Position numbers and translations under genes: made by a program | Part shown: positions 26,846 to 36,224 of the stretch, in pieces | Layout of the letters: each line of letters begins with the position of its first letter | Position numbering within the stretch: the stretch's first letter is position 1 | From: Pricia mediterranea | GTDB lineage: Bacteria; Bacteroidota; Bacteroidia; Flavobacteriales; Flavobacteriaceae | Direction: 5' to 3' | NCBI RefSeq assembly: GCF_032248455.1 | Contig: NZ_JAVTTP010000001.1 | Span: forward strand, 2,602,501 to 2,666,500 | DNA length: 64,000 nt | The notes under the pieces: model-generated | What the model was told of the DNA's origin: nothing | The model's database searches: none | Seen by the model: the letters and a program-made list of their open reading frames with translations, nothing else

Positions 26846-28393
26846 ATGGCAAAACAAGACGACGATTTCAGGCGGGTAATATCCCACGCAAAGGAGTATG
26901 GCTACGTATTCCAATCAAGTGAAATTTATGACGGGCTGAGCGCCGTCTATGACTATGCACAGAACGGCGCCGAGCTCAAAAAGAACATACGCGATTATTG
27001 GTGGAAGGCCATGGTGCAGCTCAACGAGAATATCGTTGGAATCGATGCGGCCATCTTTATGCATCCCACTACGTGGAAGGCTTCAGGGCACGTAGATGCT
27101 TTCAACGACCCCCTTATCGACAATAAGGATTCAAAGAAACGCTACCGCGCCGATGTGCTGGTAGAAGATTATGTGGCCAAATTGGAGAACAAGATCGAAA
27201 AGGAGGTCGCCAAGGCCGCCAGACGCTTCGGGGATAAATTCGATAAAGCGCAGTTTCTCGCTACCAATCCCCGGGTGGTCGATTATCAGGAACGGGCTAC
27301 CACAATCTTAAAAAGACTGGGGAAATCCCTCGAAAAGGAGGACCTCGAGGATGTAAAAAAACTAATCGAGGAGCTGGACATCGCCTGCCCCATGTCAGGT
27401 TCAAAAAATTGGACGGATGTGAAACAGTTCAACCTTATGTTCGGCACCAAATTAGGTGCTAGTGCGGGTAGTGCAATGGACCTGTATCTGCGGCCCGAGA
27501 CGGCCCAAGGTATTTTTGTCAACTATCTGAACGTTCAGAAAACCGGTCGCATGAAGATTCCTTTTGGTATCGCCCAGACCGGAAAAGCCTTTCGCAACGA
27601 AATCGTCGCCCGGCAATTTATCTTCCGGATGCGCGAATTCGAGCAGATGGAAATGCAATATTTCATCAAGCCCGGAACCCAGATGGAGTGGTACGAAACC
27701 TGGAAGAAGAACCGTATGAAATGGCACTTATCCCTCGGCTTCGACGAAGCGAACTACCGTTTCCACGACCACGAGAAATTAGCGCACTATGCCGATGCCG
27801 CTTCCGATATCGAGTTCCGTTTCCCCTTCGGATTCAAGGAGCTGGAGGGAATCCACTCCAGAACGGATTTCGATTTGGCCAGTCATGAGGAATACTCCGG
27901 CAAAAAACTGCAGTATTTCGATCACGAGACCCGCGAAAGCTATGTGCCCTATGTGGTAGAAACCTCTATTGGACTCGATAGGATGTTTTTGGCGGTGTTC
28001 TCAAAATCCCTACAAGAAGAGGAACTTGAAAACGGGAGTACAAGAACGGTATTAAAACTACCCGCGGTGCTGGCCCCGACCAAGGCCGCCGTTTTTCCTT
28101 TAGTAAAAAAAGATGGGCTCCCTGAAATCGCTCGGGAGATTGTCGCCGATCTGAAGTGGGATTTTAACGTCGAATACGACGAAAAGGATGCCGTAGGCCG
28201 ACGTTACCGTCGACAAGATGCCGCCGGAACCCCTTTCTGTATTACCGTTGACCATCAAACCGTCGAAGATCGCAGCGTCACGATTCGGCACCGCGATAGC
28301 ATGGAACAGCAGCGGGTAGCCATCGAGGATCTAAAAGGAATCATTCACAAGGAGGTTGACATGAAGGCGTGGTTGAAGCGAATTGTGGATTAG
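26846..28393 (+). CDS. glyQS: Glycine--tRNA ligase (alpha2 type)
   Basis: 515 residues; charges tRNA-Gly. The class II synthetase core is recognisable: DFRRVISHAKEYGYVFQSSE at the N-terminus, motif 2 region FRNEIVARQFIFRMREFEQME, and motif 3 near ETSIGLDRMFLAVF. A C-terminal anticodon-binding domain follows (APTKAAVFPLVKKDGLPEIA ... VGRRYRRQDAAGTPFCITVD). Length agrees with dimeric glycyl-tRNA synthetases. It stands alone, convergent with a TonB receptor gene. Confidence 0.96.
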   Translation: MAKQDDDFRRVISHAKEYGYVFQSSEIYDGLSAVYDYAQNGAELKKNIRDYWWKAMVQLNENIVGIDAAIFMHPTTWKASGHVDAFNDPLIDNKDSKKRYRADVLVEDYVAKLENKIEKEVAKAARRFGDKFDKAQFLATNPRVVDYQERATTILKRLGKSLEKEDLEDVKKLIEELDIACPMSGSKNWTDVKQFNLMFGTKLGASAGSAMDLYLRPETAQGIFVNYLNVQKTGRMKIPFGIAQTGKAFRNEIVARQFIFRMREFEQMEMQYFIKPGTQMEWYETWKKNRMKWHLSLGFDEANYRFHDHEKLAHYADAASDIEFRFPFGFKELEGIHSRTDFDLASHEEYSGKKLQYFDHETRESYVPYVVETSIGLDRMFLAVFSKSLQEEELENGSTRTVLKLPAVLAPTKAAVFPLVKKDGLPEIAREIVADLKWDFNVEYDEKDAVGRRYRRQDAAGTPFCITVDHQTVEDRSVTIRHRDSMEQQRVAIEDLKGIIHKEVDMKAWLKRIVD

Positions 28394-28487
28394 GGGGCAG
28401 TGGCGGTAGCGGTTGGCAGTGATGTTGATCCGATAGCTTGAGGGTTATTCAAAATTCATCAAAGAATCATTGACCAATAGCTATTTT

Positions 28488-30566
28488 TCACAGCTGGTAC
28501 CCTAATCGTAAGCTCCCATAGAAATTCCTAGGATTCCCTGGATAATAGTATCGGGGTTCCCCGCCAAAACTGCCGGCGTTGATCAGAACCGATTCCGCGT
28601 AGTGTTCATCGAAGATGTTGTTAATCCCGAAATCTATTCCGATAGTAAATTTCTCCGACAAGGGTTTGCGATAACCCATTCTAGTTGTAAAAACGGTAAA
28701 GGCTTCGCTTTGTAGGCTGTTGGCATCGGTCAATGGTATTTCGGAAACGTGGCGGTGGGCGATATTCCAATAAAAACCGTTGAGAAACCGGGTCTGAATG
28801 CCTGCAGTTCGCAGCTGTTTCGGCACCCCGGTCAGCGGGTTTCCCGAAAAATCCTCACCCTCGTCGATGAATTCCACAAATTCGTGATCATTGAGGGTAA
28901 AGCTAATAAACGGAGCGATCTGGAGATTCTGACTGATGGTCCACGTATAGTCCATGACAAGTTCGAGTCCCCTGTGGCGGGTCTCCCCCGCGTTCTTACC
29001 GACAAATTGGTCCTCCGCGACGCGTTCGGCCACCAACAGGTTACGGACATCCATTTGATAGAGAGCTACGTCTAGATGAAACCTGCGTTGATCTAGGTAA
29101 ATCTCCGTTCCTATTTCGTAGTTCGTTCCCGTCTCTTGGGCTATATCGGGATTGATGACCCCGTCGGGCGTTAGCGTCTGCTCTACAGTGGGATTCGAGA
29201 AACCTCGGCTAACATTGGCAAACAATTTGGCCGCTTCCGAAACCCGGTATTCGAGATTTAGGCTGGGAAGGGCTATCAGGTCAAAATCACGTTCTGCACT
29301 GGTATTTTCCGCCCCCACGTTGAAACGGTCGCGAAAATCGTATTTCGTTTTGTTCACGGCCAGGCCCAATTGTGCCGAAAAAGCATCCGTCAAGGGTAGT
29401 AGAATAGTGCCGAAGCTGTTGATTTGTGTCCGGAACTCCTTATTGTCTGCAAACGCATCTCCTTGTAGACTGCCGTTAAGGGGCTGCGCCAAGGTTTCGA
29501 AAAGCGACCAGTCGTATTCGTCCTTATATAGCTCTGCGCCTATGGTGTAAGCAGCATTTCGATTCAAGAAGCTAAAATTGCCGCTAAAGCGTGTCCGGAA
29601 TCCATAGGCATTGGTGAATTCGTCCATAAACCCCAAAGGTCGGGGGCGTTTTTCGAAGTGTTCGAGGTAGGAGTAAAAAACACTGGTACTGTTTTCCAAT
29701 CTATCCCCGAATTTATGCGCATAATTAATGCCGACCAAGGTATAATTATTGGCTTCAAAGCCTTCTACTCCGCCCCAGTTCGCGGCCGCCTGTTTGGGGT
29801 CTTCCGCAAAGGCCGTTGCCCCTATGGAGCTGGCGATATGCGCCGAATAGTCGATATGGTTGACCAATAGTCCGACCCTGTTTTTATTATCGATTTGATA
29901 GGATGTGTTCAGGAGTACACCATCTCTTTCAAATCGGCTGTTTTCTCGATAGCCATCAGTTTCCAGATGGCCATATTGTAGCCCCAATCGAAGTTTGCCG
30001 TCGTAATGGTTGAAGGAAAGATTATCCTTTAGCATCCCGAAGGAACCCACGGTCAAGTTGTTCGAAATCGTGGTGGATCTGCCCAGGGCTTCATCTGGAT
30101 TCAAGATGATCGCCCCGCCCAGATTGGCCCCGAAAGAAGTTCCTTTGGGCCCCTTGATGACCTCCATCTGGCTGAGGTTTTCCAGGTCGAAGGCCTCGAT
30201 GGTCGAAAATCCTGAACCATCCGTAACGGGAATATCATTGTAGTAGAGACGCAGCTTGTCCGTTCCATAGAGGGTACGGGCACCGATTCCACGGACCGTT
30301 ATCCTATTGGTGTTCAAGGCTCCCGATAGCACATATACCCCGGGTATTTGGTTTATGGCCGAGGTCATCTCAATGGGACTATAATTCTGGAAAATTTTGG
30401 CCGCAATGACATCCGACGGCACAATCCCCGCTGCGTTTTTCACTTTTAGGGCATCCAAGAGAACGACTTCGTCCAGTTGGGTGACGCTGTCGTTCTGCAC
30501 GGGATCTTGGGCATAGGTGAAATAAAACGGGAGAGAGCAGAGTAAGAATTTAAAATAGAATTTCAT
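28488..30566 (-). CDS. TonB-dependent outer-membrane receptor
   Basis: 692 residues. A signal peptide (ends FTYAQ, about 20) is followed by a plug domain (about 40-160: SAINQIPGVYVLSG, NRITVRGIGARTLYGTDKLR, MEVIKGPKGTSFGANLGGAI). The beta-barrel ends in YGSLRLGYQL. No CarboxypepD_reg-like N-terminal domain is present, unlike the receptor at 43682. The length and plug resemble ferric-siderophore or other metal-chelate receptors. It has no neighbouring uptake genes, so the substrate is open. Confidence 0.92.
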   Translation of the reverse strand: MKFYFKFLLCSLPFYFTYAQDPVQNDSVTQLDEVVLLDALKVKNAAGIVPSDVIAAKIFQNYSPIEMTSAINQIPGVYVLSGALNTNRITVRGIGARTLYGTDKLRLYYNDIPVTDGSGFSTIEAFDLENLSQMEVIKGPKGTSFGANLGGAIILNPDEALGRSTTISNNLTVGSFGMLKDNLSFNHYDGKLRLGLQYGHLETDGYRENSRFERDGVLLNTSYQIDNKNRVGLLVNHIDYSAHIASSIGATAFAEDPKQAAANWGGVEGFEANNYTLVGINYAHKFGDRLENSTSVFYSYLEHFEKRPRPLGFMDEFTNAYGFRTRFSGNFSFLNRNAAYTIGAELYKDEYDWSLFETLAQPLNGSLQGDAFADNKEFRTQINSFGTILLPLTDAFSAQLGLAVNKTKYDFRDRFNVGAENTSAERDFDLIALPSLNLEYRVSEAAKLFANVSRGFSNPTVEQTLTPDGVINPDIAQETGTNYEIGTEIYLDQRRFHLDVALYQMDVRNLLVAERVAEDQFVGKNAGETRHRGLELVMDYTWTISQNLQIAPFISFTLNDHEFVEFIDEGEDFSGNPLTGVPKQLRTAGIQTRFLNGFYWNIAHRHVSEIPLTDANSLQSEAFTVFTTRMGYRKPLSEKFTIGIDFGINNIFDEHYAESVLINAGSFGGEPRYYYPGNPRNFYGSLRLGYQL

Positions 30567-30946
30567 ACGTCTAAATGTTCATAATTATCGGAAAATAAGC
30601 TAATCAAAAAATGGAGAACGTATGTAACCGCTGCGCTCCCGCACTAAAAATTCTAAAAATTGCCTTTGGTGAAGTAATTTATAAAATTTATCAGAGCTCA
30701 TTTCATGGTCAAAATTTAAATGGGCAAAAGTAACGAAGTTGAATGGCATCCTTGTCCTCTATTCCGTATTTTCGCTGACTATAAACAATTATTTGATTAT
30801 TTGATCAACGAGGTGCCAATCGGAGCACCGTGGCCAACCAATCTGCCGAACACGCGTTAAACGACCAGCAAATCTTTCTAAGATTGGGCGCCGAGTTAGG
30901 TATGGGCATCGGCTAAAACAATCCCGCAAAACGAACAAACTTTAGT
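30567..30946. other. Gene-free divergent region, 380 bp
   Basis: AT-rich spacer between the divergent TonB receptor and exonuclease genes. It holds a minus-strand -7 box (30725-30732) that would leave a receptor leader of about 150 nt. No convincing ORF, tRNA or known riboswitch core was recognised. Confidence 0.6.
30725..30732 (-). promoter_or_regulatory. -7 promoter box TACTTTTG for the TonB receptor
   Basis: Perfect TAnnTTTG on the minus strand, about 160 bp before the receptor ATG. Confidence 0.4.
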
Positions 30947-31711
30947 ATGAAAATTGTTTCCTACAACGTCAATGGCATCCGTGCCGCGGTGAGAAAGGGC
31001 TTTTTGGATTGGCTGCAGACCGTCAACCCCGACGTGGTCTGCCTTCAGGAAATCAAGGCCATGAAAGATCAGCTGGTGTTGTCCCTCTTCGAGGAAGCCG
31101 GATATCCCTATCATTATTGGTTCAGCGCCCAAAAGAAAGGGTATAGCGGGGTGGCTATCCTATCTAAAACAAAGCCAGATCACGTAGAAGCGGGAACGGA
31201 CATCGAGTATATGGACTTCGAGGGCCGTAACCTGCGTGCCGACTTCGGCGAGCTCTCCATTATGAGCCTGTACCTGCCGTCGGGCACCAATATATCCCGG
31301 TTGGAGCACAAATTGAAATATATGGCGGATTTTCAGAAATATATCGGCGAACTCCGGGTGACACATCCTAACCTTATCGTACTGGGCGATTTCAATATCT
31401 GTCATGAAGCCATCGATATTCATGACCCCGTGCGTCTCAAAAATGTATCGGGATTCCTTCCCGTAGAAAGAGAATGGATCGGAGATTTTATCGACAACGG
31501 TTTTATCGACAGCTTCCGCCAATTCAATCCTGAGCCCGATAATTATACGTGGTGGAGTTACCGTGCCAACGCCCGCGCCAACAACAAAGGTTGGCGACTG
31601 GACTACGGAATGGTCGCCGAGCCTCTCAGAGACCGGCTACAACGTTCGGTAATACTATCCGAGGCCCGTCACAGCGACCATTGTCCGATTTTGGTGGAGA
31701 TTGACGCCTAA
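30947..31711 (+). CDS. xth: Exodeoxyribonuclease III
   Basis: 254 residues; AP endonuclease and 3'-5' exonuclease of base-excision repair. Endonuclease/exonuclease/phosphatase fold motifs: KIVSYNVNGIRAAV at the N-terminus, VCLQEIKAM with the metal-binding Glu, NLIVLGDFNICHEAIDI, WRLDYGMV, and the C-terminal catalytic segment ARHSDHCPILVEI. Length is usual for the family. Followed by an aldo/keto reductase gene 45 bp downstream, which has its own promoter box. Confidence 0.95.
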   Translation: MKIVSYNVNGIRAAVRKGFLDWLQTVNPDVVCLQEIKAMKDQLVLSLFEEAGYPYHYWFSAQKKGYSGVAILSKTKPDHVEAGTDIEYMDFEGRNLRADFGELSIMSLYLPSGTNISRLEHKLKYMADFQKYIGELRVTHPNLIVLGDFNICHEAIDIHDPVRLKNVSGFLPVEREWIGDFIDNGFIDSFRQFNPEPDNYTWWSYRANARANNKGWRLDYGMVAEPLRDRLQRSVILSEARHSDHCPILVEIDA

Positions 31712-31716
31712 ATTCG

Positions 31717-31724
31717 TAAATTTG
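31717..31724 (+). promoter_or_regulatory. -7 promoter box TAAATTTG for the aldo/keto reductase
   Basis: Perfect TAnnTTTG, 32 bases before the ATG at 31757. Confidence 0.45.
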
Positions 31725-31756
31725 CCCGCCCTGAACAATGATTTAACCCCCACCCC

Positions 31757-32797
31757 ATGATCTACACCAATCTGCCCCACACCGATATCGAAGTCAGTAA
31801 GCTCTGTCTGGGTACCATGACCTGGGGCAATCAGAATAACGAAGAAGAAGGCCATCAGCAGATGGACTATGCTGTGGACCAGGGCATCAACTTCTTCGAT
31901 ACGGCTGAAATGTATCCTATTCCCGCACATCCCGACCGATTATCGCTTACCGAAAAGATTATCGGTACCTGGTTCAAGAAGAATTTGAACCGTGACAAGA
32001 TTGTTCTTGCCTCGAAAATTGTAGGAAAAGGCGAGGCCACCAAATTTATCCGCGATACGGGGTTTACGCCCGAATCCATTAGAAATGCGGTCGATGGGAG
32101 CCTAGAGCGGCTTCAGACCGATTATATCGACCTGTATCAGCTTCACTGGCCCGAGCGCAGCACCAATTATTTCGGACAAAGAGGGTACGAGCATGATGTA
32201 ACCGATCATTGGAAAGACAACATCCACGAGGTGTTGCAGACCCTTCAAGACCTCGTCTGCGAGGGTAAAATCAGGCATATCGGCACATCCAACGAAACCC
32301 CTTGGGGTACGATGCGCTATTTGATGGAGAGCAAAGTACACGCCGATTTGCCGAGAACCATCACCATTCAGAACCCCTATAATCTGCTGAACCGTCTGTT
32401 CGAAGTCGGGTTATCGGAAATCGCCATTCGGGAAAAAGTGGGACTTCTGCCGTACTCCCCCTTGGGCTTCGGTACCCTGACCGGTAAGTTTCTTGGGGGC
32501 ATGCGGCCCGCAACCTCACGCATTGTGCTATACCCCCAATACGACCGGTACAGTGGTGAAAACGCAGTCCGGGCCACCGAACGCTACAACGAATTGGCGA
32601 GGAGCCATGACCTGACCCTCACCCAAATGGCCTTGGCTTTTGTAAATACGAGACCATTTGTGACAAGCAACATCATCGGGGCCACTTCCCTGCAGCAGTT
32701 GAAGGAGAATATCGCCAGTATCGAAGTGAAACTGAGCGATGAGGTCGTTCAGGGAATCGAGGAAATTCACAATGCCATTCCCAATCCATCACCTTGA
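31757..32797 (+). CDS. NADP(H)-dependent aldo/keto reductase (Tas-like)
   Basis: 346 residues. TIM-barrel aldo/keto reductase with the expected residues: the Asp and Tyr of NFFDTAEMYP (about 50-60), Lys in KIVLASKIVGKG, and His in LYQLHWPER. The C-terminal cofactor region reads NIIGATSLQQLKENI. The extended PIPAHPDRLSLTEKIIGTW segment is typical of the Tas subgroup. The physiological substrate is unknown. Cytosolic. Confidence 0.9.
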   Translation: MIYTNLPHTDIEVSKLCLGTMTWGNQNNEEEGHQQMDYAVDQGINFFDTAEMYPIPAHPDRLSLTEKIIGTWFKKNLNRDKIVLASKIVGKGEATKFIRDTGFTPESIRNAVDGSLERLQTDYIDLYQLHWPERSTNYFGQRGYEHDVTDHWKDNIHEVLQTLQDLVCEGKIRHIGTSNETPWGTMRYLMESKVHADLPRTITIQNPYNLLNRLFEVGLSEIAIREKVGLLPYSPLGFGTLTGKFLGGMRPATSRIVLYPQYDRYSGENAVRATERYNELARSHDLTLTQMALAFVNTRPFVTSNIIGATSLQQLKENIASIEVKLSDEVVQGIEEIHNAIPNPSP

Positions 32798-32806
32798 GAT
32801 AAGACT

Positions 32807-32905
32807 ATGTATTTTCTAAAAATCGGCTTCGGACAACTGGTGTTGATTGTCGTGGTAATCATTATAATCATGGTTTCTGCACGGATTATGCGGGATAAGC
32901 GGTAG
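32807..32905 (+). CDS. Possible 32-residue single-pass membrane peptide
   Basis: An ATG nine bases after the reductase stop opens a 32-codon frame. It encodes a hydrophobic helix (about residues 8-25, rich in Val and Ile) followed by a basic tail ending MRDKR. This is the shape of a real small membrane protein and is slightly reminiscent of TatA N-termini, but no amphipathic helix follows. Codon use is ordinary. I do not recognise it. The same frame stays open for another 35 codons after the TAG. Confidence 0.35.
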   Translation: MYFLKIGFGQLVLIVVVIIIIMVSARIMRDKR

Positions 32906-33068
32906 GAAGGGATAAGCCATTGGCCCACGCGAGCCTTTGTGACTTCGGTCGGTGCATTTTTCGGTTGGCGGGAGCAAGATGTAACGGGTTTCATGAGTCA
33001 TAGCGGTTGCTAAAATCTTAATCTACAGCGTGTTTACGGCGATGTGGTAAATTCGATAGATGCTTCCC

Positions 33069-34430
33069 TCAGCCGAACAGCCCGCTCACAACGTCTTCGA
33101 TCTTGGAGACGCGTTCGATGGCTATGCTGGGGTTTTTCAGCCCGATTTTGTTGTTTTTGGAAACATAAATGGAGGTAAAGCCCAATTTCTCTGCCTCTAC
33201 GATTCGCTGGTCGATTCGCTGCACCGGACGAATTTCTCCCGCTAACCCGACTTCCGCGGCAAAACAGAGGCCTTTTTTTATGGGGATGTCCTCGTTGCTG
33301 GATAAAATAGCGGCGATCACGGCCAGGTCGATGGCGGGGTCGTCTACCGAGATACCTCCCGTAATATTCAGAAAGACATCTTTGGCGCCCAGCTTAAAGC
33401 CCGCCCGTTTTTCGAGCACCGCCAAGAGCATGTTCAGGCGTTTGGCATTGTAGCCCGTAGTGGAACGTTGGGGAGTGCCGTACACTGCGGTACTGACCAA
33501 GGCCTGTATCTCGATCATGAGCGGACGCATGCCTTCTACGGTCGAGGCGATGGCGGTACCGCTCAGCCCCTCGTCATTCTTCGAGATCAATATCTCGGAG
33601 GGATTGTTCACCTGCCGTAGTCCGCCGCCCTGCATCTCGTAGATACCCAGTTCGGCGGTCGAGCCAAAGCGGTTTTTCAAGGCCCTTAATATGCGGTACA
33701 CATAATTGCGGTCTCCCTCGAACTGGAGCACCGTATCGACCATATGTTCCAGAATCTTGGGTCCGGCGATGGAACCGTCTTTGGTGATATGTCCGATCAA
33801 GATTACGGGGGTGTTCGTCTCTTTGGCGAATTTGATAAGTTCGGCCGTACATTCCCGTATTTGGGAAATGCTGCCTGCCGCCGATTCGATGTAGTCGGAA
33901 TGTAGGGTCTGAATGGAGTCGATGACCACGATATCGGGTTCGGTGGCCTCGATCTGCTGAAAGATATTTTGGGTCTTGGTCTCCGTAAGGATGTAACAGG
34001 TCTCGCTGTTGGGGTGGATACGATCCGCCCGCATCTTGATCTGTTTTTGGCTTTCCTCCCCCGAAACGTACAGGGTTTTATACGGAAGTTTTAGGGCAAT
34101 CTGCAGAAGCAGGGTACTTTTCCCCACGCCCGGTTCCCCGCCTAGGAGTACCAGGGCCCCGGGAACAAGTCCCCCGCCCAGCACCCGGTTAAACTCTAGG
34201 TCGAACGTGTTCAGGCGGATTTCCTTATCCGAACTGATTTCCTGTACCCGAAGCGGTTTGGCCATCCGTTTCTTCGGGCTTTTGATAGTTTTCCAATCCG
34301 ATTTTTCAGGTTTCTGTACCACTTCCTCTACTACGGTATTCCACTCCTTACAGGCAGAACACTGTCCCACCCATTTGGCGTACTGCGTGCCGCAGTTCTG
34401 GCAGTAAAAGGCTGTTTTTGTTTTGGGCAT
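33069..34430 (-). CDS. radA: DNA repair protein RadA/Sms
   Basis: 453 residues; RecA-like ATPase that promotes branch migration and processing of recombination intermediates. N-terminal zinc finger (C10, C13, C24, C27), Walker A GEPGVGKST at 98-106, Walker B region IVVIDSIQT near 168-175, the RadA-specific KNRFG at 252-256, and a C-terminal Lon-protease-like domain (about 285-453). All key motifs are intact and the length is normal. Confidence 0.96.
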   Translation of the reverse strand: MPKTKTAFYCQNCGTQYAKWVGQCSACKEWNTVVEEVVQKPEKSDWKTIKSPKKRMAKPLRVQEISSDKEIRLNTFDLEFNRVLGGGLVPGALVLLGGEPGVGKSTLLLQIALKLPYKTLYVSGEESQKQIKMRADRIHPNSETCYILTETKTQNIFQQIEATEPDIVVIDSIQTLHSDYIESAAGSISQIRECTAELIKFAKETNTPVILIGHITKDGSIAGPKILEHMVDTVLQFEGDRNYVYRILRALKNRFGSTAELGIYEMQGGGLRQVNNPSEILISKNDEGLSGTAIASTVEGMRPLMIEIQALVSTAVYGTPQRSTTGYNAKRLNMLLAVLEKRAGFKLGAKDVFLNITGGISVDDPAIDLAVIAAILSSNEDIPIKKGLCFAAEVGLAGEIRPVQRIDQRIVEAEKLGFTSIYVSKNNKIGLKNPSIAIERVSKIEDVVSGLFG

Positions 34431-34457
34431 TGCCTTCGTTTCGAATCTTCACAATTC

Positions 34458-34651
34458 CTATTTGTCGATACCTTCCTGTTTCAGGATAGCGAAAAAAGTT
34501 CCTTTTTTAATATCTTTGTTCCCATGTACGGGTACTACAACGGTTTTTTTGGTAGTCGGATTGTAATAAATTGGTGGGAGTCTTTTGCGCGTTTGCAGAG
34601 AAAACCATGCGCCTTCAAAACTTTCATCAAATGTTTCGGTGAACGGTTCAC
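34458..34651 (-). pseudogene. HicA-like toxin, frameshifted
   Basis: A GTG start at 34651 overlaps the hicB stop (GTGA) and opens a frame reading NRSPKHLMKVLKAHGFLCKR...SHQF, which matches HicA N-termini. This frame stops at 34535. The rest of HicA (IYYNPTTKKTVVVPVHGNKD ... ILKQEGIDK) continues in another frame to a stop at 34458-34460. One missing base near 34568-34574 explains the break; the repaired product would be 64 residues, normal for this mRNA-interferase fold. The conserved His sits in the SHQ motif. It is either a dead toxin or a sequencing error. Confidence 0.75.
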
Positions 34652-34872
34652 GCGGTGGCCAGGTTGATTGAATATTCGAGCGTGTTGCTGTCGTCTGGAA
34701 CAGGTTCGCCGCGGTCTTTTAATTCTTCGATATAAAGTTCAATACCTCCCTTGGCCATAGCAATAGCCCCGTCAATGTCGTCACCTTGGGTAATGCAGCC
34801 TGGCAAAGCGGGAACTGTTACCGTAAAAGCCCCTTCCGATTCTTTGTGTAAATGTATTTTATAGGTGTACAT
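34648..34872 (-). CDS. hicB: HicB family antitoxin
   Basis: 74 residues. The fold signature is clear: short strand YTYKIHLHKE, then FTVTVPALPGCITQGDDIDGA and a helix AIAMAKGGIELYIEELKDRG. It ends without a C-terminal DNA-binding domain, as in short HicB proteins. It normally neutralises HicA. Here the partner gene directly downstream is frameshifted, so this may be an orphan antitoxin. hicB preceding hicA with a 4-base overlap indicates translational coupling. Confidence 0.88.
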   Translation of the reverse strand: MYTYKIHLHKESEGAFTVTVPALPGCITQGDDIDGAIAMAKGGIELYIEELKDRGEPVPDDSNTLEYSINLATA

Positions 34873-34962
34873 CTATAACCGAATTTAGTAGGTAAAGTTA
34901 ATGAATTAATGTTGCCTAGCCCACAAAACTTCTCGATTAGTCTATAAGCTATTGACCAACCT

Positions 34963-36105
34963 CTAATACCCAAAATCCGCCTTGAGCGCATCGATTTTCT
35001 CCAAGGCCATTTCCTTGGTCAAAAAGTCGATTTCGTTCATGGCGAAGGCTTTTTCGAAGGTCTTGAAGGCCTTTTTTGGTTCCCCGAGCTGTTCGTAGTA
35101 TTCGCCTTCGAAGTAGAAGCCGAGCATCGTGTCGGGAAATTGCTTTTTGCACATATCAGACAGGGGTTTCAGCGACTCTACGTCTTCCTTTTTCCGGGTG
35201 GCGGCGTAGATGGCCATAATGTCGTTGAGCTCGACGGCCTTTTCGAAACCGAAGAGGTCTTCGATGCCTTGGTATTTGTCCTCCAAATATTGGTAGACGG
35301 GACCATCCAAGGTCAAAATATTTTCCTTGTATTCTTTCGGGCTGATCGGTTTGAACATCCTAAAGATATTGTCAAAGGCCTTTCCGATACCGTAGGTGGC
35401 GATAGAGATCTCGTCCGCCCCCTCGAATTGGGTGAAATCGTAGTGTAGGTTTTCCTTGTCCAGGGTCTGGATCGCATTGTTCATCTGTAAAATGCGCGCC
35501 GTATCGTCATCCTTTAGACTTTCCACGATAAGCTGGTAAAAGATTTGCTGGTCGAGGGCTGAGAGGCGTGCCGGCACCCGCATTTCCATCTGGGGGGCCA
35601 GGGTCGGGGAAATATTGATATAGGCGTTGAAAAGGGACCTTTCCTTGAACAACCAATAATTTTGGAAATTCGCCGTGATGTCATATCCGACTACGGTCTT
35701 GAATGGCGCGGTACTGTAGTTCGTATCGAGATAGGGAATTAGCTCGGTGCCCAAAAATTCAAAGAACTGTTTTCCTTTTTCGGTGGGAAGTCCGGTATCC
35801 GGCTCGAAGGCGCAGTCTTGATAGCGGAGTCCGTTTTTATTTTGGTCCACCCCAACGACGATACTGGCGGGCATCCCGTGGAACTTGTGATAGAACTTGG
35901 CATTGGCGACGGTTTGATCGAAAAGGTAGTCGCCATCTAGAACTACGATCACAGGATATTTTTGGTTTGCATCATAGTCCTCGGGAATATAATAGCGAAC
36001 ATCCCGTCGCTCCTGCAATTTGAACGATTCGAAAGTTTCTTGGGTGGTTTGTGCGCTCAGGCCGGCGCACAAGAAAAGTGCGAAAATGGAAAGATTTCGT
36101 AACAT
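34963..36105 (-). CDS. Alpha/beta-hydrolase-fold (putative esterase) protein lacking the nucleophile serine
   Basis: 380 residues with a signal peptide ending GLSAQ near residue 19, so periplasmic or exported. The esterase-like N-terminus (RDVRYYIPEDYDANQKYPVI) and strand KTVVGYDITANF are in place. The nucleophile elbow that should read G-x-S-x-G is instead G-Y-D-I-T, so Ser is replaced by Asp. A C-terminal helical segment with TPR-like repeats (about 310-375) follows. It may be a binding protein or use an unusual mechanism. Confidence 0.8.
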   Translation of the reverse strand: MLRNLSIFALFLCAGLSAQTTQETFESFKLQERRDVRYYIPEDYDANQKYPVIVVLDGDYLFDQTVANAKFYHKFHGMPASIVVGVDQNKNGLRYQDCAFEPDTGLPTEKGKQFFEFLGTELIPYLDTNYSTAPFKTVVGYDITANFQNYWLFKERSLFNAYINISPTLAPQMEMRVPARLSALDQQIFYQLIVESLKDDDTARILQMNNAIQTLDKENLHYDFTQFEGADEISIATYGIGKAFDNIFRMFKPISPKEYKENILTLDGPVYQYLEDKYQGIEDLFGFEKAVELNDIMAIYAATRKKEDVESLKPLSDMCKKQFPDTMLGFYFEGEYYEQLGEPKKAFKTFEKAFAMNEIDFLTKEMALEKIDALKADFGY

Positions 36106-36224
36106 GGGCTAAGATTTGGGTGTAGGCTCCGCTAGTAGTAAATACCCTTGTTTCCGTCTCTGTTGTCAAAGGATTTCTGACAGCTAAGCCGGACCCCATT
36201 TGCCAATTGACCCCATTCGTTTCT

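Noticed and set aside
28391-28425. Another heptamer tract after glyQS (GGCAGT-like units)
   Set aside because: Units are spaced 6, 6 and 7 bases apart, so the 7-base phase is not clear; it may be a decayed relative but was not counted.
30567-30946. Cobalamin or other riboswitch in the TonB receptor leader
   Set aside because: A leader of about 150 nt is plausible, but none of the conserved riboswitch core sequences was found by eye.
32906-33013. Read-through extension of the 32-residue peptide
   Set aside because: The frame stays open for 35 codons after TAG, but the translation has no recognisable features and there is no sign of stop recoding.
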